64,000 bases of DNA. Origin: Novosphingobium sp. JCM 18896 (GTDB lineage Bacteria; Pseudomonadota; Alphaproteobacteria; Sphingomonadales; Sphingomonadaceae). Position numbers and translations under genes: made by a program. The DNA is taken from the NCBI RefSeq assembly GCF_025938095.1, contig NZ_JAPCZF010000002.1:868001-932000 (forward strand), written 5' to 3'. Of the stretch, positions 32,962 through 46,624 are shown in pieces. Under the pieces are notes generated by a model. That model worked only from the letters and a program-made list of their open reading frames with translations. It was not told where the DNA came from and made no database searches. Position 1 is the stretch's first letter. Each line of letters begins with the position of its first letter.

Positions 32962-35112
32962 ATGAACGCCCCGACCGTGCCGTCGCCAGCCACTGCCGCC
33001 GCCATTCCCTTTGCCGTGCCGGCCAGCCGCTGGGACGACGCTGTGGCAGCGCGCCTGTCTCCCGCCGAATTGCTGCTCTATCGCTCGAACCTGCTCGGCT
33101 CGGATCTGACCGTGACCAATTTCGGCGGCGGCAACACCTCGGCCAAGCTGACCGAGATCGACCCGCTTACCGGCGCCGCGGTCGAGGTGCTGTGGGTCAA
33201 GGGCTCGGGCGGCGACATCGGCTCGATGAAGCTCGATGGCTTCGCCACGCTCTATCAGGACAAGCTGCTCTCGCTCGAGGCGCACTACGCGGGCCCCGAA
33301 GACGACGACAAGATGGTCGGCTACCTGCCGCACTGCACGTTCAACCTGAATGGCCGCGCGGCCTCGATCGACACGCCGCTGCATTCGCTGCTGCCCTTCG
33401 CCCACGTCGATCACGTCCATCCCGACGCGATCATCGCGCTGGCCGCAAGCTCGGGCGGCGAGGCGGCGACGCGCGAGATCTGGGGCGGGCGCATCGGCTG
33501 GCTGCCGTGGAAGCGCCCGGGCTACACGCTCGGGGTCCAGTTGCGCGACTATGTCGCGGCCAATCCGGGGCTCGCGGGGGTGATGCTCGCCGGCCACGGG
33601 ATCATCTGCTGGGGCGACAGCGCCAAGGCCTGTTACGAGCACACGATCGGCCTGATCGCCCAGGCCGCGACCTATCTCAACGGCAAGCTCGCCGGGAAAC
33701 CGGCGTTCGGCGGCGCGGTCCATTCTCTCTCCGCCTTGGATCGCGCCGTTGCCTCGGCCGGCCTTATGCCTCGCCTGCGCGGTCTGATGACCGGCCAAAA
33801 TGCAGATGCGCGGCGTAAGGTCGGCCACTTTTCCGACGATGCCGAAACGCTCGAATTCGTGAACTCGCGCGACTTCCTGCGACTGGCCGCGGTGGGCACC
33901 TCGTGCCCCGACCATTTCCTGCGCACCAAGATCGCACCGCTGACGCTCGATCCCGCGCGGCTCGACGACGACGCCTATCTGGCCGAGCGGCTCGAGGCCT
34001 ATCGCGCGCTCTACGCCGCCTACTACGAACGCTGCAAAAGGCCCAATTCGCCGGCGATGCGCGATCCCAATCCGGTGGTCGTGCTGGTTCCGGGGCTCGG
34101 CCGGATCACCTTCGCTGCCGACAAGACCACGGCGCGGCTCGCTGGCGAGTTCTACGGCAATGCGATCAACGTGATGCGCGGTGCCGAGGCGCTCAAAGAA
34201 GACGGGGGCGCCGGCTATATCGGGCTCGACGAGCAGGAAGCCTTCGACATCGAATATTGGCTGCTCGAGGAAGCCAAGCTCCAGCGCATGCCCGCACCCA
34301 AGCCCATGGTCGGCCGGATCGCGCTGGTCACCGGCGGCGCCGGCGGCATCGGTGCGGCCTCGGCGGCGCGGCTGCTGGCCGAGGGGGCCTGCGTCATGCT
34401 CGCCGATCGCGACGCGGCGGCGGTCGAGGAAGTGCGCGCGGGCTTCGCCAAGCGGTTCGGCAAGGATGTGGTCCGCGCCGTGGTCTGCGATGTCACCGAC
34501 GAGGCCCAGGTCCAGGCCGCCTTCGACGCCTGCGCGCGCGAATTCGGCGGGCTCGACATTCTCGTCGCCAATGCCGGCATCGCCTCGTCGGCGCCGATCG
34601 AGGCGACCACGGTCGACCTGTGGAACCGCAATTACAGCGTTCTCGCCGAGGGCTATTTCCTGACCAGCCGCGCTGCCTGGCCGCTGCTCAAGCGGATGAA
34701 GATACAGGGCGGAGCTTCGGTGGTGTTCATCGGCTCGAAGAACGGCGTCGCCGCGGCGACCAATGCCAGCGCCTATGCCTCGGCCAAGGCAGCGGCGAAC
34801 CACCTCGCGCGCTGCCTCGCGCTCGAAGGCGCGCCCGAGGGGATCCGCGTCAACGTGGTCAATCCCGATGCGGTGATCCGCGGCTCGAAGATCTGGGACG
34901 GTGACTGGCGCCAGGAGCGTGCGGGCGCGCACGGCATCGATCCGGGCGCCGAGCTCGAGGCGCATTACCGCAACCGCTCGATGCTGGGGCGCGACGTGTT
35001 GCCCGAGGACATCGCCGAGGCGGTCTACTTCCTCGCCAGTGACATGTCGGCGAAATCCACCGGCAACATGATAAACGTCGATGCGGGGAACGCCCAGGCG
35101 TTCACCCGCTAG
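32962..35112 (+). CDS. Bifunctional rhamnulose-1-phosphate aldolase/short-chain dehydrogenase
   Basis: 716 residues, a two-domain fusion. The N-terminal class II aldolase (about 40-420) has NFGGGNTSAKL, LPFAHVDHVHPDAI for zinc, and AGHGIICWG. The C-terminal SDR (about 450-716) has VTGGAGGIGAASA, NAGIASSAPIE and the Tyr-x3-Lys catalytic pair in SAYASAKAAANHL. It would split L-rhamnulose 1-phosphate to dihydroxyacetone phosphate and L-lactaldehyde and then oxidise the aldehyde. The YuxG-like architecture is common in alphaproteobacteria and bacilli. The ATG at 32962 is the first plausible start; no clear ribosome site is seen. Confidence 0.93.
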   Translation: MNAPTVPSPATAAAIPFAVPASRWDDAVAARLSPAELLLYRSNLLGSDLTVTNFGGGNTSAKLTEIDPLTGAAVEVLWVKGSGGDIGSMKLDGFATLYQDKLLSLEAHYAGPEDDDKMVGYLPHCTFNLNGRAASIDTPLHSLLPFAHVDHVHPDAIIALAASSGGEAATREIWGGRIGWLPWKRPGYTLGVQLRDYVAANPGLAGVMLAGHGIICWGDSAKACYEHTIGLIAQAATYLNGKLAGKPAFGGAVHSLSALDRAVASAGLMPRLRGLMTGQNADARRKVGHFSDDAETLEFVNSRDFLRLAAVGTSCPDHFLRTKIAPLTLDPARLDDDAYLAERLEAYRALYAAYYERCKRPNSPAMRDPNPVVVLVPGLGRITFAADKTTARLAGEFYGNAINVMRGAEALKEDGGAGYIGLDEQEAFDIEYWLLEEAKLQRMPAPKPMVGRIALVTGGAGGIGAASAARLLAEGACVMLADRDAAAVEEVRAGFAKRFGKDVVRAVVCDVTDEAQVQAAFDACAREFGGLDILVANAGIASSAPIEATTVDLWNRNYSVLAEGYFLTSRAAWPLLKRMKIQGGASVVFIGSKNGVAAATNASAYASAKAAANHLARCLALEGAPEGIRVNVVNPDAVIRGSKIWDGDWRQERAGAHGIDPGAELEAHYRNRSMLGRDVLPEDIAEAVYFLASDMSAKSTGNMINVDAGNAQAFTR

Positions 35113-35137
35113 CGACGAAAGCCGGGAGAGAAGAACC

Positions 35138-36045
35138 ATGAGAAAAGCGACGATCTGGACGACATTGGTAGCGCTAGCTTGCCCTGTGGCAGCGGCGGCG
35201 CAGAGCCTCGCGCCGATTGAAGCGATGCCCGATCCGGCCGCCATCGCCCTGCCGGCGCCCAAGGGCGCGAGCCGGTCTAGCGAGGTCTGGAACATGCTCC
35301 AGGCGGGCAACCCGGTGGTCCGCAACGTCACCCAGCCGACCGTGACCCCCGTCCTGCCCGATCCGGCCAAGGCCACCGGTGCGGCGGTGATCGTCGCGCC
35401 CGGCGGCGGCTTCCTGATGCTGTCGATGCAGACCGAAGGCTTTGCCGTGGCCAAGGCGCTGGCCGATCGCGGTATCGCCGCTTTCGTGCTCAAGTATCGC
35501 CTCGAACCCACGCCGGTCGAGGGCAAGGCCTTCCTCGCCGCGATGATGGCGCGGTTCCAGGCGGCGCCCAAGGATCCGGCCGCGGCCGCGGCGATGCGTC
35601 ATCCCGATGCCGCCGCCGATGCGCTCGCGGCGCTGCGCCTCGTGCGCAGCCGCGCCGGCGAATGGAAGCTCGATCCCGCGCGCGTCGGGCTGATCGGCTT
35701 CTCGGCCGGGGCGATGACCGCGCTCGAACTGGTCCAGACCGCGCCGGCCGCCGATCAGCCGGCCTTCTTCGGCTATGTCTACGGGCCGCAGGCGATCGAC
35801 ACGGCGCCGGCCCATGCGCCGCCGATGTTCGATGCGATCGCCTTCGACGATCCGCTGTTCCGCCCCGTGACCTTCCCGATCGCCGCCGCCTGGCAGCAGG
35901 CCAAGCGCCCGGTCGAGCTCCATGCCTACCAGAAGGGCGGCCACGGCTTCGGCGGCCTCGGCGCGCCGGGCACGACCACGACCCTGCTGCTCGACCAGTT
36001 CACCGCCTGGCTGGCGATGCAGGGCTTCCTCAAGAAGGCCACCCA

Positions 36046-36049
<4 letters not shown>
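35138..36049 (+). CDS. Secreted alpha/beta-hydrolase, esterase-like
   Basis: 303 residues from ATG 35138. A signal peptide (1-21, ending AAAQ) is followed by an alpha/beta hydrolase: oxyanion region APGGGFLMLS, nucleophile Ser in GFSAGAM, and catalytic His in KGGHGFG. It is of the acetyl-esterase/acetyl-xylan-esterase type. Between the aldolase and isomerase genes of the rhamnose operon, it could remove acetyl groups from rhamnosides in the periplasm (inference). The stop overlaps the next ATG by 4 nt. A TAGCGCTA core at 35169-35176 lies inside the signal-peptide codons. Confidence 0.82.
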
Positions 36050-37332
<1,283 letters not shown>

Positions 37333-37352
37333 CGAACAATCGAAAAGAGGGG

Positions 37353-40789
<3,437 letters not shown>

Positions 40790-40802
<13 letters not shown>

Positions 40803-41251
40803 GAGACCTCCTCGCGGGCGGTCGCGCGCAGCCGCAGGCTGGCCGACCGCACCGCGCCGGAGGCTAGCAGAATCGGGCCGTCGACCTCGCGCTGCCGCGC
40901 GACGATCTCGACGTCGTCCAGGTCCAACCCGAAGTCGATCTCCGCCGGCATGGGCCGGCGGCCGAGGTTGACCAGCGACAGCGTCATCGTCAGCCCGCTC
41001 TCGTCGAGCGCGAAGGCCTGGCTGGCGATATAGGTGCAGTCGGCGCCCAGATGGTGCAGCAGCAGGGTTGCCGAACGCGTCGTGGCGCTAGCGACCGACC
41101 AGCCGCAGCGCCAGTCGTGATCGAGCGCGGCGTTGCGTGGGCCGTGCGACTGGCGCAGCAACGATCGCCCATGCCAGTCGAACCGCAACACGGCGCCGCC
41201 GCGCTCGGGCGCGAGCGCCAGGGCATAGTCGCCGGCGGCCAATGTCAGCAT
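40790..41251 (-). pseudogene. Truncated aldose 1-epimerase-like reading frame
   Basis: 153 residues. The start [26 protein letters not shown] and middle FALDESGLTMTLSLVNLGRRPMPAEIDFGL match aldose 1-epimerases of about 300 residues. The segment holding the catalytic histidines is shortened and the C-terminal half with the catalytic glutamate is absent. It is therefore probably inactive, a remnant or a reduced binding domain. Its ATG shares a base with the xylA stop (TGATG), so it is still translated with xylA. It overlaps the convergent rhamnosidase gene by 13 nt. Confidence 0.55.
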
Positions 41252-42564
41252 CAGAAGCGGTTCACGAGGTTTTCCAGCCACTCCTGGCGGCCGGATCGCG
41301 GCTGGGGCGCAAGCTTGCTCTGGATCGCGTGTTCGGCGACCGAGGCGAGCGTCGCATCGGGCGCGTGGATCGCGCGGCCGAGTTCGCCCTGCCAGCCGGC
41401 GTAGCGCTCCTGGCGGAAGGCATCGAGCTGGCCGTCCTCGACGATCGCCGCGGCGCGCAGCAGCGCGCGGGCGATCGTGTCGACGCCGCCGATGTGACCG
41501 TGGAACAGGTCGGCCGCGTCGATCGACTGGCGGCGGACCTTGGCGTCGAAGTTGAACCCGCCCGTGGTGAAGCCGCCGGCGCGCACGATCTCGATCAGCG
41601 CCAGGGTCAGTTCCTCGACCGAATTGGGGAATTGGTCGGTGTCCCAGCCGTTCTGCGGATCGCCACGATTGGCATCGATCGAGCCGAAGATCCCCAGCGC
41701 GCGCGCCATGGCGATCTCGTGCTCGAAGGTGTGGCCCGACAAGGTCGCGTGGTTGGCCTCGATGTTGACCTTGACCTCGTTCTCGAGCCCGAAGCGCTTG
41801 AGGAAGGCGTAAACGGTCTGCGTGTCGAAATCGTACTGGTGCTTGGTCGGCTCGTGCGGCTTGGGCTCGATCAGGATTGTGCCGGTGAAGCCGATGCGGT
41901 GCTTGTGCTCGACCACGAGGTTGAGGAAGCGGCCGAAGTTCTGCTGCTCGATGCCGATCTCGGTGTTGAGGATCGTGTCGTAGCCCTCGCGCCCGCCCCA
42001 CAACACGTAGTTGGCGCCGCCGAGGCGGTGTGTCGCCTCGATGCAGTCGCGCACCTGCATCGCCGCCCAGGCATAGACCTCGGGATCGGGATTGGTCGCG
42101 GCGCCGGCCATGTAACGCGGGTGGCTGAACAGGTTGGCCGTGCCCCACAGCAGCTTGCGGCCGTGCTGGGCCTGCAGCGCCTCGAGATGATCGACCGCCT
42201 CGGCGAAGCTGCGGCGGAAGCCCGTCGCGTCCTCGGCATCGGCCATGACGTCGACGTCGTGGAAGCAGTAGAACGGCAGGTCGAGCTTCTCGACGAAGGC
42301 CAGCGCCGCTTCGCGCTTGGCGCGCGCGCGGGACGCGTCTTTGGGGCCGGCATGCCAGGGGCGGTTGAACGTGCCGCCGCCGAAGACGTCGCTGCCCGGC
42401 CAGCAGAAGGTGTGCCAGAAGCAGACCGCGAAGCGCAGGTGGTCTTCCATGCGCTTGCCCAGGACCACGCGGTCCTTGTCGTACCAGCGATAGGCGAGGT
42501 CGCTGGTGCTGTCGGGCCCCTCGAAGCGGACCGTGTCGAACGGGGCGAAGTATTCGGCGGACAT
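41251..42564 (-). CDS. xylA: Xylose isomerase
   Basis: 437 residues from ATG 42564, full length. It converts D-xylose to D-xylulose in the cytosol. Signature regions are [25 protein letters not shown] (catalytic His), [30 protein letters not shown] (metal Glu and His), [10 protein letters not shown] and GSIDANRGD. It is the second gene of the xylBA unit, 10 nt after xylB. Confidence 0.96.
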   Translation of the reverse strand: MSAEYFAPFDTVRFEGPDSTSDLAYRWYDKDRVVLGKRMEDHLRFAVCFWHTFCWPGSDVFGGGTFNRPWHAGPKDASRARAKREAALAFVEKLDLPFYCFHDVDVMADAEDATGFRRSFAEAVDHLEALQAQHGRKLLWGTANLFSHPRYMAGAATNPDPEVYAWAAMQVRDCIEATHRLGGANYVLWGGREGYDTILNTEIGIEQQNFGRFLNLVVEHKHRIGFTGTILIEPKPHEPTKHQYDFDTQTVYAFLKRFGLENEVKVNIEANHATLSGHTFEHEIAMARALGIFGSIDANRGDPQNGWDTDQFPNSVEELTLALIEIVRAGGFTTGGFNFDAKVRRQSIDAADLFHGHIGGVDTIARALLRAAAIVEDGQLDAFRQERYAGWQGELGRAIHAPDATLASVAEHAIQSKLAPQPRSGRQEWLENLVNRF

Positions 42565-42574
42565 GGGCTTCCTT

Positions 42575-44018
42575 TCAGAGGTCGCGGATCGCAGCATAGG
42601 CCGCGCGGAACTTTGCGAGCTTGGGGGCGAGCGCTTCGACCAGCGCGGGATCGGGTTCGATGACCTGGGCCACGGGCGGCCGCGTGCAGGCCTCGGCGGG
42701 GGACAGTTTCAGCGCGGCCATCCGTGCGAGCTTGGCCGCGCCGAGCGCCGGGCCGACCTCGCCGCCCTCGGGATAGGCCAGCCGCACGCGCAGCGCCGCG
42801 GCGAGGATGCGGCCCCAATAGCGCGAGCGTGCGCCGCCGCCGATGACGAGCAGTTCCTCGACCCGCGTGCCCGCCTCGCGCAAAGCATCAAGCCCGTCGG
42901 CATGGGTGAAGGCGACGCCTTCGAGCACGGCGGCCGCGAGCCTTTCGCGCGTGGTCTCGTTGTCGAGTCGGAGGAAGCCGCCGCGGACGTGCGGATCGTT
43001 GTGCGGGGTGCGTTCGCCCGAGAGGTAGGGCAGGAACAGTTCGGGACCCGCGACGGGGCCGGCCTGCTCGGCCGTGGCGAAGAGCGCGGCGGGGCCGTCG
43101 AGGCCGGTCAGCCGCGCGGCCCAATCGACGCAGGCGGCGGCCGAAAGATGCACGGCCATCTGGTGCCAGGTCTCGGGCAGGCAGTGGCAGAAGGCGTGGA
43201 CCGCGCGCGCCGGGTTCGGGCGGAAGGCGCCGGTCGCGACGAAGATCACCCCCCGAGGTGCCGAGCGAGAGCAGCGCATCGCCCTCGGCGATCACCCCGA
43301 CGCCGGCGGCGCCCGCGGCATTGTCGCCCGCGCCCGCGACGACGGGAACGCGGTCCATGCCCCAGGCCGTCGCGACCTCGACGCGCAGCCGGCCGGTGAC
43401 CGCGCCACCCTCGAACAGCGCGGGCATCTGTTCGCGCGTCAGTCCGGTCGCGGCGAGCATGGTGTCGCTCCAGTCGCGCGCGGCGACGTCGAGCCAGAGC
43501 GTGCCGGCACTGTCGGACAGGTCCGAGGCCTTGTCGCCGGTCATCCGCAGGCGGACGTAGTCCTTGGGCAGCAGCACCGTGTGGACCCGCTCGAACAGTT
43601 CGGGCTCGTGCTTGCGCACCCAGGCCAGCTTGGGCGCGGTGAAGCCCGGCATGGCCAGGTTGCCGGTAATCGCGCGCGTGTCCGGTTCGCTCGCTTCGAG
43701 CGCGTCGCATTCGTCGAAGGCGCGGCCATCGTTCCACAGGATCGCGGGGCGCAGCGGGCGATCGTCGGCGTCGAGCAGCGTGGCGCCGTGCATCTGTCCG
43801 GCAAGGCCGATGCAGGTCACTTGCGCGCGGATTGCAGGGTCGAGCGCGAGCACGGCCGCATCGGCGGCGGCCCACCAGTCGTCGGGCGCCTGTTCGGACC
43901 ACAAGGCCTGCGGCCGCGCCACCGAGAGCGGCGCCGAAGCCTGGGCACGCAGGCTTCCCGCCGCGTCGATGGCGACGACCTTCACGCCCGAGGTTCCTAC
44001 ATCGATCCCCAGAAACAT
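42575..44018 (-). pseudogene. xylB: Xylulokinase with a +1 frameshift in a G-run
   Basis: FGGY kinase that would make D-xylulose 5-phosphate. The N-terminal part (from ATG 44018: FLGIDVGTSGVKVVAID, GLAGQMHGATLLD, VAGAGDNAAGAAGVG) reads in one frame to SLGTSGG. The C-terminal part (VIFVATGAFRPNP, FLPYLSGERTPHNDPHVRGGF, VIGGGARSRYWGRILA) continues in another frame to the stop at 42575. The switch is at six C on the plus strand (43249-43254; six G in the gene). With five, the family sequence LGTSGVIFVA is restored. So it is either a recent mutation or a homopolymer error in the assembly. Everything else is intact. Confidence 0.9.
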
Positions 44019-44046
44019 CGTTTCTTCCACTCCCAATGGTGCTTTA

Positions 44047-44058
44047 GTTAGCGCTAAC
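44047..44058. promoter_or_regulatory. LacI-type operator between xylB and the LacI gene
   Basis: GTTAGCGCTAAC is a perfect 12-bp palindrome with a central CG step, typical of LacI-family sites and similar to published XylR boxes of Xanthomonas as I recall them. It lies 29 bp before the xylB start and 64 bp before the LacI start, so it could control both. Confidence 0.75.
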
Positions 44059-44122
44059 ATTACGGGCGGGCAAGCGTCCTCTGCGGCTTGCGCGAGCGGC
44101 CCCGGCACCATAGGCAGGGGCG

Positions 44123-45190
44123 ATGGTCGAAGCGGGGCAGACGCGAAAACGCAGGCGGCGGACGCAGAGCGCGCCGACGGTGGCCGACGTCGCCCGTCTG
44201 GCCGGGGTTTCGCCGATGACCGTTTCGCGCGTGATCAACCGCGAGGCGAGCGTCGTCGAAGCCACGCGCGACAAGGTCCGCGAGGCGATCCGCGCGCTCG
44301 ACTACGTTCCGAATGCCGCCGCGCGCAGCCTGGCGGGTGGCCGGCAGAGCCGGATCGCGCTGCTCCACAGCAATCCCAGTGCGTCCTACCTCAGCGAGTT
44401 CCTCGTCGGCACCTTGCAGGAAGCCGGGGCCAGCGATGCGCAGCTCGTGGTCGAGCATTGCGCCGGCGGCGAGAGCGCCGATGTGCTGGCCGCCAAGCTC
44501 GACTCGCACCGGGTCGACGCCGTGCTGCTGCCGCCGCCGCTCTGCGACGATGCCGCGCTGCTCGCGGTGCTGCGCGACCGCGGGCTGCCGATGGTGCAGA
44601 TCGCCACGGGCCGCGCCGCGGACTTCGCCCATGCCGTGACGATCGACGACGAACGCGCGGCGCATGCCATGACCCGCCATCTCCTCGCGCGCGGGCACGA
44701 GCGGATCGCCTTCATCACCGGCGACACCAACCAGACCGCGTCGGCGCTGCGTCTGGCCGGCTATCGGCGCGCGCTGGGCGAGGCGGGCAGGGCGGCCGAA
44801 CCCGAGCTCGTCGTCGAGGGCGATTTCACCTATCGCAGCGGTCTGGCCGCGGCCGAGGCGCTGCTCGCACGGCCGTCGCCCCCCACCGCGATCTTCGCGA
44901 GCAACGACGACATGGCGGCGGCGGCCTCCGCGGTCGCGCACCGTCACGGGCTCGACGTGCCGCGCCAACTGACGATCGTCGGCTATGACGACACGCCGAT
45001 CGCGACCACCGTCTGGCCCGAGCTCACCACGATCCGCCAGCCGATCCAGGACATGGCGCGGCGCGGGACGCAGCTGCTGATCGCCGCGATCGAGGCCAAG
45101 CGTCTGGGCAAGGCCGGATCGGTGCGCCACGAGTGCCTGGATTTCGAACTCGTCCTGCGCGAATCCGACGGTGATCGCCCCCGCGATTAG
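44123..45190 (+). CDS. xylR: LacI-family regulator, probable xylose regulator
   Basis: 355 residues. A basic tail leads to the LacI helix-turn-helix (PTVADVARLAGVSPMTVSRVIN, about 18-39) and hinge AAARSLAGG; the periplasmic-binding-like sensor follows (AIFASNDDMAAAASAVAHRHG, LTIVGYDDTPIA). Divergent from xylB across a LacI-type palindrome, it is likely the xylose repressor. Two more TAGCGCTA sites in the region suggest further targets, including the TonB receptor. Its 3' end overlaps the convergent ROK gene by 4 nt. Confidence 0.9.
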   Translation: MVEAGQTRKRRRRTQSAPTVADVARLAGVSPMTVSRVINREASVVEATRDKVREAIRALDYVPNAAARSLAGGRQSRIALLHSNPSASYLSEFLVGTLQEAGASDAQLVVEHCAGGESADVLAAKLDSHRVDAVLLPPPLCDDAALLAVLRDRGLPMVQIATGRAADFAHAVTIDDERAAHAMTRHLLARGHERIAFITGDTNQTASALRLAGYRRALGEAGRAAEPELVVEGDFTYRSGLAAAEALLARPSPPTAIFASNDDMAAAASAVAHRHGLDVPRQLTIVGYDDTPIATTVWPELTTIRQPIQDMARRGTQLLIAAIEAKRLGKAGSVRHECLDFELVLRESDGDRPRD

Positions 45191-46359
45191 CGGAACTGAT
45201 AGAGTTGCTCGAGCACCATCGCGGCCGCGCCGCGCGCATAGGCGCTGTCGTCCATCTGCTTGAAGGTCACCCGGTCGCCGTCGCGCAGCACGGGTAAGGT
45301 GTCCTCGTGGAGCGCGGCGAAGAAGGGCGGTGAGACGAGGTCGATCAGGTCGCGCGACTTGGCGAGGACCACGATCCGTTCGGGGTCCTGCATGTTGACG
45401 TGGTTGGCGAGGCCGCGACCGAGCAGGCGGCCGGCGCGCGCGAACAGCTCGGCCATGTCCGGATCGCCGGCCTGGACGGCCTCGACCACTTCGCCGAAGC
45501 GGCTGCGGAGCTGGTCGATCGCCGGCTGCGGCTCGCCGCGCAGTTCGCAGGCCTGATAGACGATCGCGCTCACCGAACTGTAGGCCTGGAGGCAGCCGCG
45601 GCCGCCGCAATGGCAGGGGCGGCCGCCTTCGGGCACGATTTTGGTATGGCCGAACTCGGCCTCGATGCCGTGGCTGCCGATCAGCAGTTGCCCGGCCTGA
45701 TAGCGCGTGCCGCCGAGGCCGAGATCGAACACGACGAGCGTGAAATCGTCAACGCCGCCGTCGCCGAACCAGTGTTCGGAGCGCGCGAGGATGTTGTTGT
45801 TGTTGTCGATCCGCGTCGGGATGCGCAGTTCGCGCTCGATCGCCTCGGCGAAAGCGAAAGGCGCGCCTTCGAAGGTCTCGAACAGCTCGACCATGCCGGT
45901 CTGGCTGACCACGATCGCGGGCAGGCCGATACCCACCTGCGATATGGCCGTGCGCGGGATCGGGCTGGCCGCGATCGCCTCGGCAATGGTGCGGCAGAAC
46001 GCCTGGGCGAGATCCTCGAGACTTCTCGTCGGTGGGGCGGGGGCGGAATGCGAGGATACGCTCTGGCCACGCAGATCGACGATCTCGGCGCATAGCTGGC
46101 CGTTTTCCGACATGGTCGCGCCGACGACGAAGGCGCCCTCGGGGTTGATCCGCAGATTGAGTTTGGGGCGTCCCCGCGTGGCCGAGCCCAGCCGCTCTTC
46201 GATGACGAGTCCGCGCTCGACGAGATCGCGGATGATGGCGGTGATGGTGCCGCCGTTGAGCCCCGAGATCTGCGCGAGGTCGGTCCGCGAGATCGGTTCG
46301 GCCGCGCGCAGCTTCTTGAGCACGGACAGCCGGTTGAACGCTTGATCGGACATTCGCAT
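45187..46359 (-). CDS. ROK-family transcriptional regulator (kinase-dead)
   Basis: 390 residues from ATG 46359 (ATG 46353 possible). An N-terminal winged helix (ISRTDLAQISGLNGGTITAIIRDLVERGLV) joins a ROK sugar-binding domain with EFGHTKIVPEGGRPCHCGGRGCLQ, the zinc motif. The catalytic aspartate of ROK kinases, normally in a xNDxN motif, is replaced here (RIDNNNNILARSE), and the phosphate loop DLGLGGTR is atypical. So it should sense sugar without phosphorylating it. The inverted repeat at 46409-46431 has the layout of Mlc/NagC operators and lies 50 bp before its start. Confidence 0.88.
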   Translation of the reverse strand: MRMSDQAFNRLSVLKKLRAAEPISRTDLAQISGLNGGTITAIIRDLVERGLVIEERLGSATRGRPKLNLRINPEGAFVVGATMSENGQLCAEIVDLRGQSVSSHSAPAPPTRSLEDLAQAFCRTIAEAIAASPIPRTAISQVGIGLPAIVVSQTGMVELFETFEGAPFAFAEAIERELRIPTRIDNNNNILARSEHWFGDGGVDDFTLVVFDLGLGGTRYQAGQLLIGSHGIEAEFGHTKIVPEGGRPCHCGGRGCLQAYSSVSAIVYQACELRGEPQPAIDQLRSRFGEVVEAVQAGDPDMAELFARAGRLLGRGLANHVNMQDPERIVVLAKSRDLIDLVSPPFFAALHEDTLPVLRDGDRVTFKQMDDSAYARGAAAMVLEQLYQFR

Positions 46360-46408
46360 CGGGCGCCTGTCTTCCAGACTTGCGCCGGTCTGCCAAGCCG
46401 ACACCACA

Positions 46409-46431
46409 TTTATTTTAGAACGTAAAATAAA
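46409..46431. promoter_or_regulatory. ROK (Mlc/NagC-type) operator
   Basis: TTTATTTTA (46409-46417), 5 nt, TAAAATAAA (46423-46431): perfect 9-bp arms. E. coli NagC/Mlc sites have TTATTT and AAATAA arms with a short spacer, so the match is close. A TTGACA on the plus strand at 46434-46439 could be the -35 box of the TonB receptor promoter. Confidence 0.7.
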
Positions 46432-46521
46432 ATTGACAGCGCCGCGATGGGCCGTCTATCCGGACGTCATCGACGGACTTGCTGCGGATGACGGCGAAAA
46501 TCGCCGGGTTGCGCGCGAGTG

Positions 46522-46537
46522 TTGGTAGCGCTATCAA
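46522..46537. promoter_or_regulatory. LacI-type operator before the TonB receptor
   Basis: TTGGTAGCGCTATCAA is palindromic except for one position pair and shares the TAGCGCTA core with the site at 44047-44058. It lies 88 bp before the receptor start. Confidence 0.6.
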
Positions 46538-46541
46538 ATAG

Positions 46542-46561
46542 TATGATCATAATCGATCATA
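46542..46561. promoter_or_regulatory. AT-rich dyad before the TonB receptor
   Basis: TATGATC-ATAATC-GATCATA, perfect 7-bp arms with a 6-nt centre, in the AT-rich leader of the receptor gene. It may be a further operator or part of the promoter. Confidence 0.4.
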
Positions 46562-46624
46562 TTGAATAATAAACGAGCGGCGTCTCGCTAAACCGTCCGA
46601 GGATGCTTTCAGGGAGGCAAATCA

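Noticed and set aside
32914..35571. An 885-codon frame opposite the aldolase fusion gene
   Set aside because: Same shadow effect; the plus strand encodes two recognised domains.
42888..44018. Treating the N-terminal xylB frame as a complete separate protein
   Set aside because: After SLGTSGG the frame becomes arginine-rich nonsense, whereas the other frame continues the kinase family sequence without a gap.
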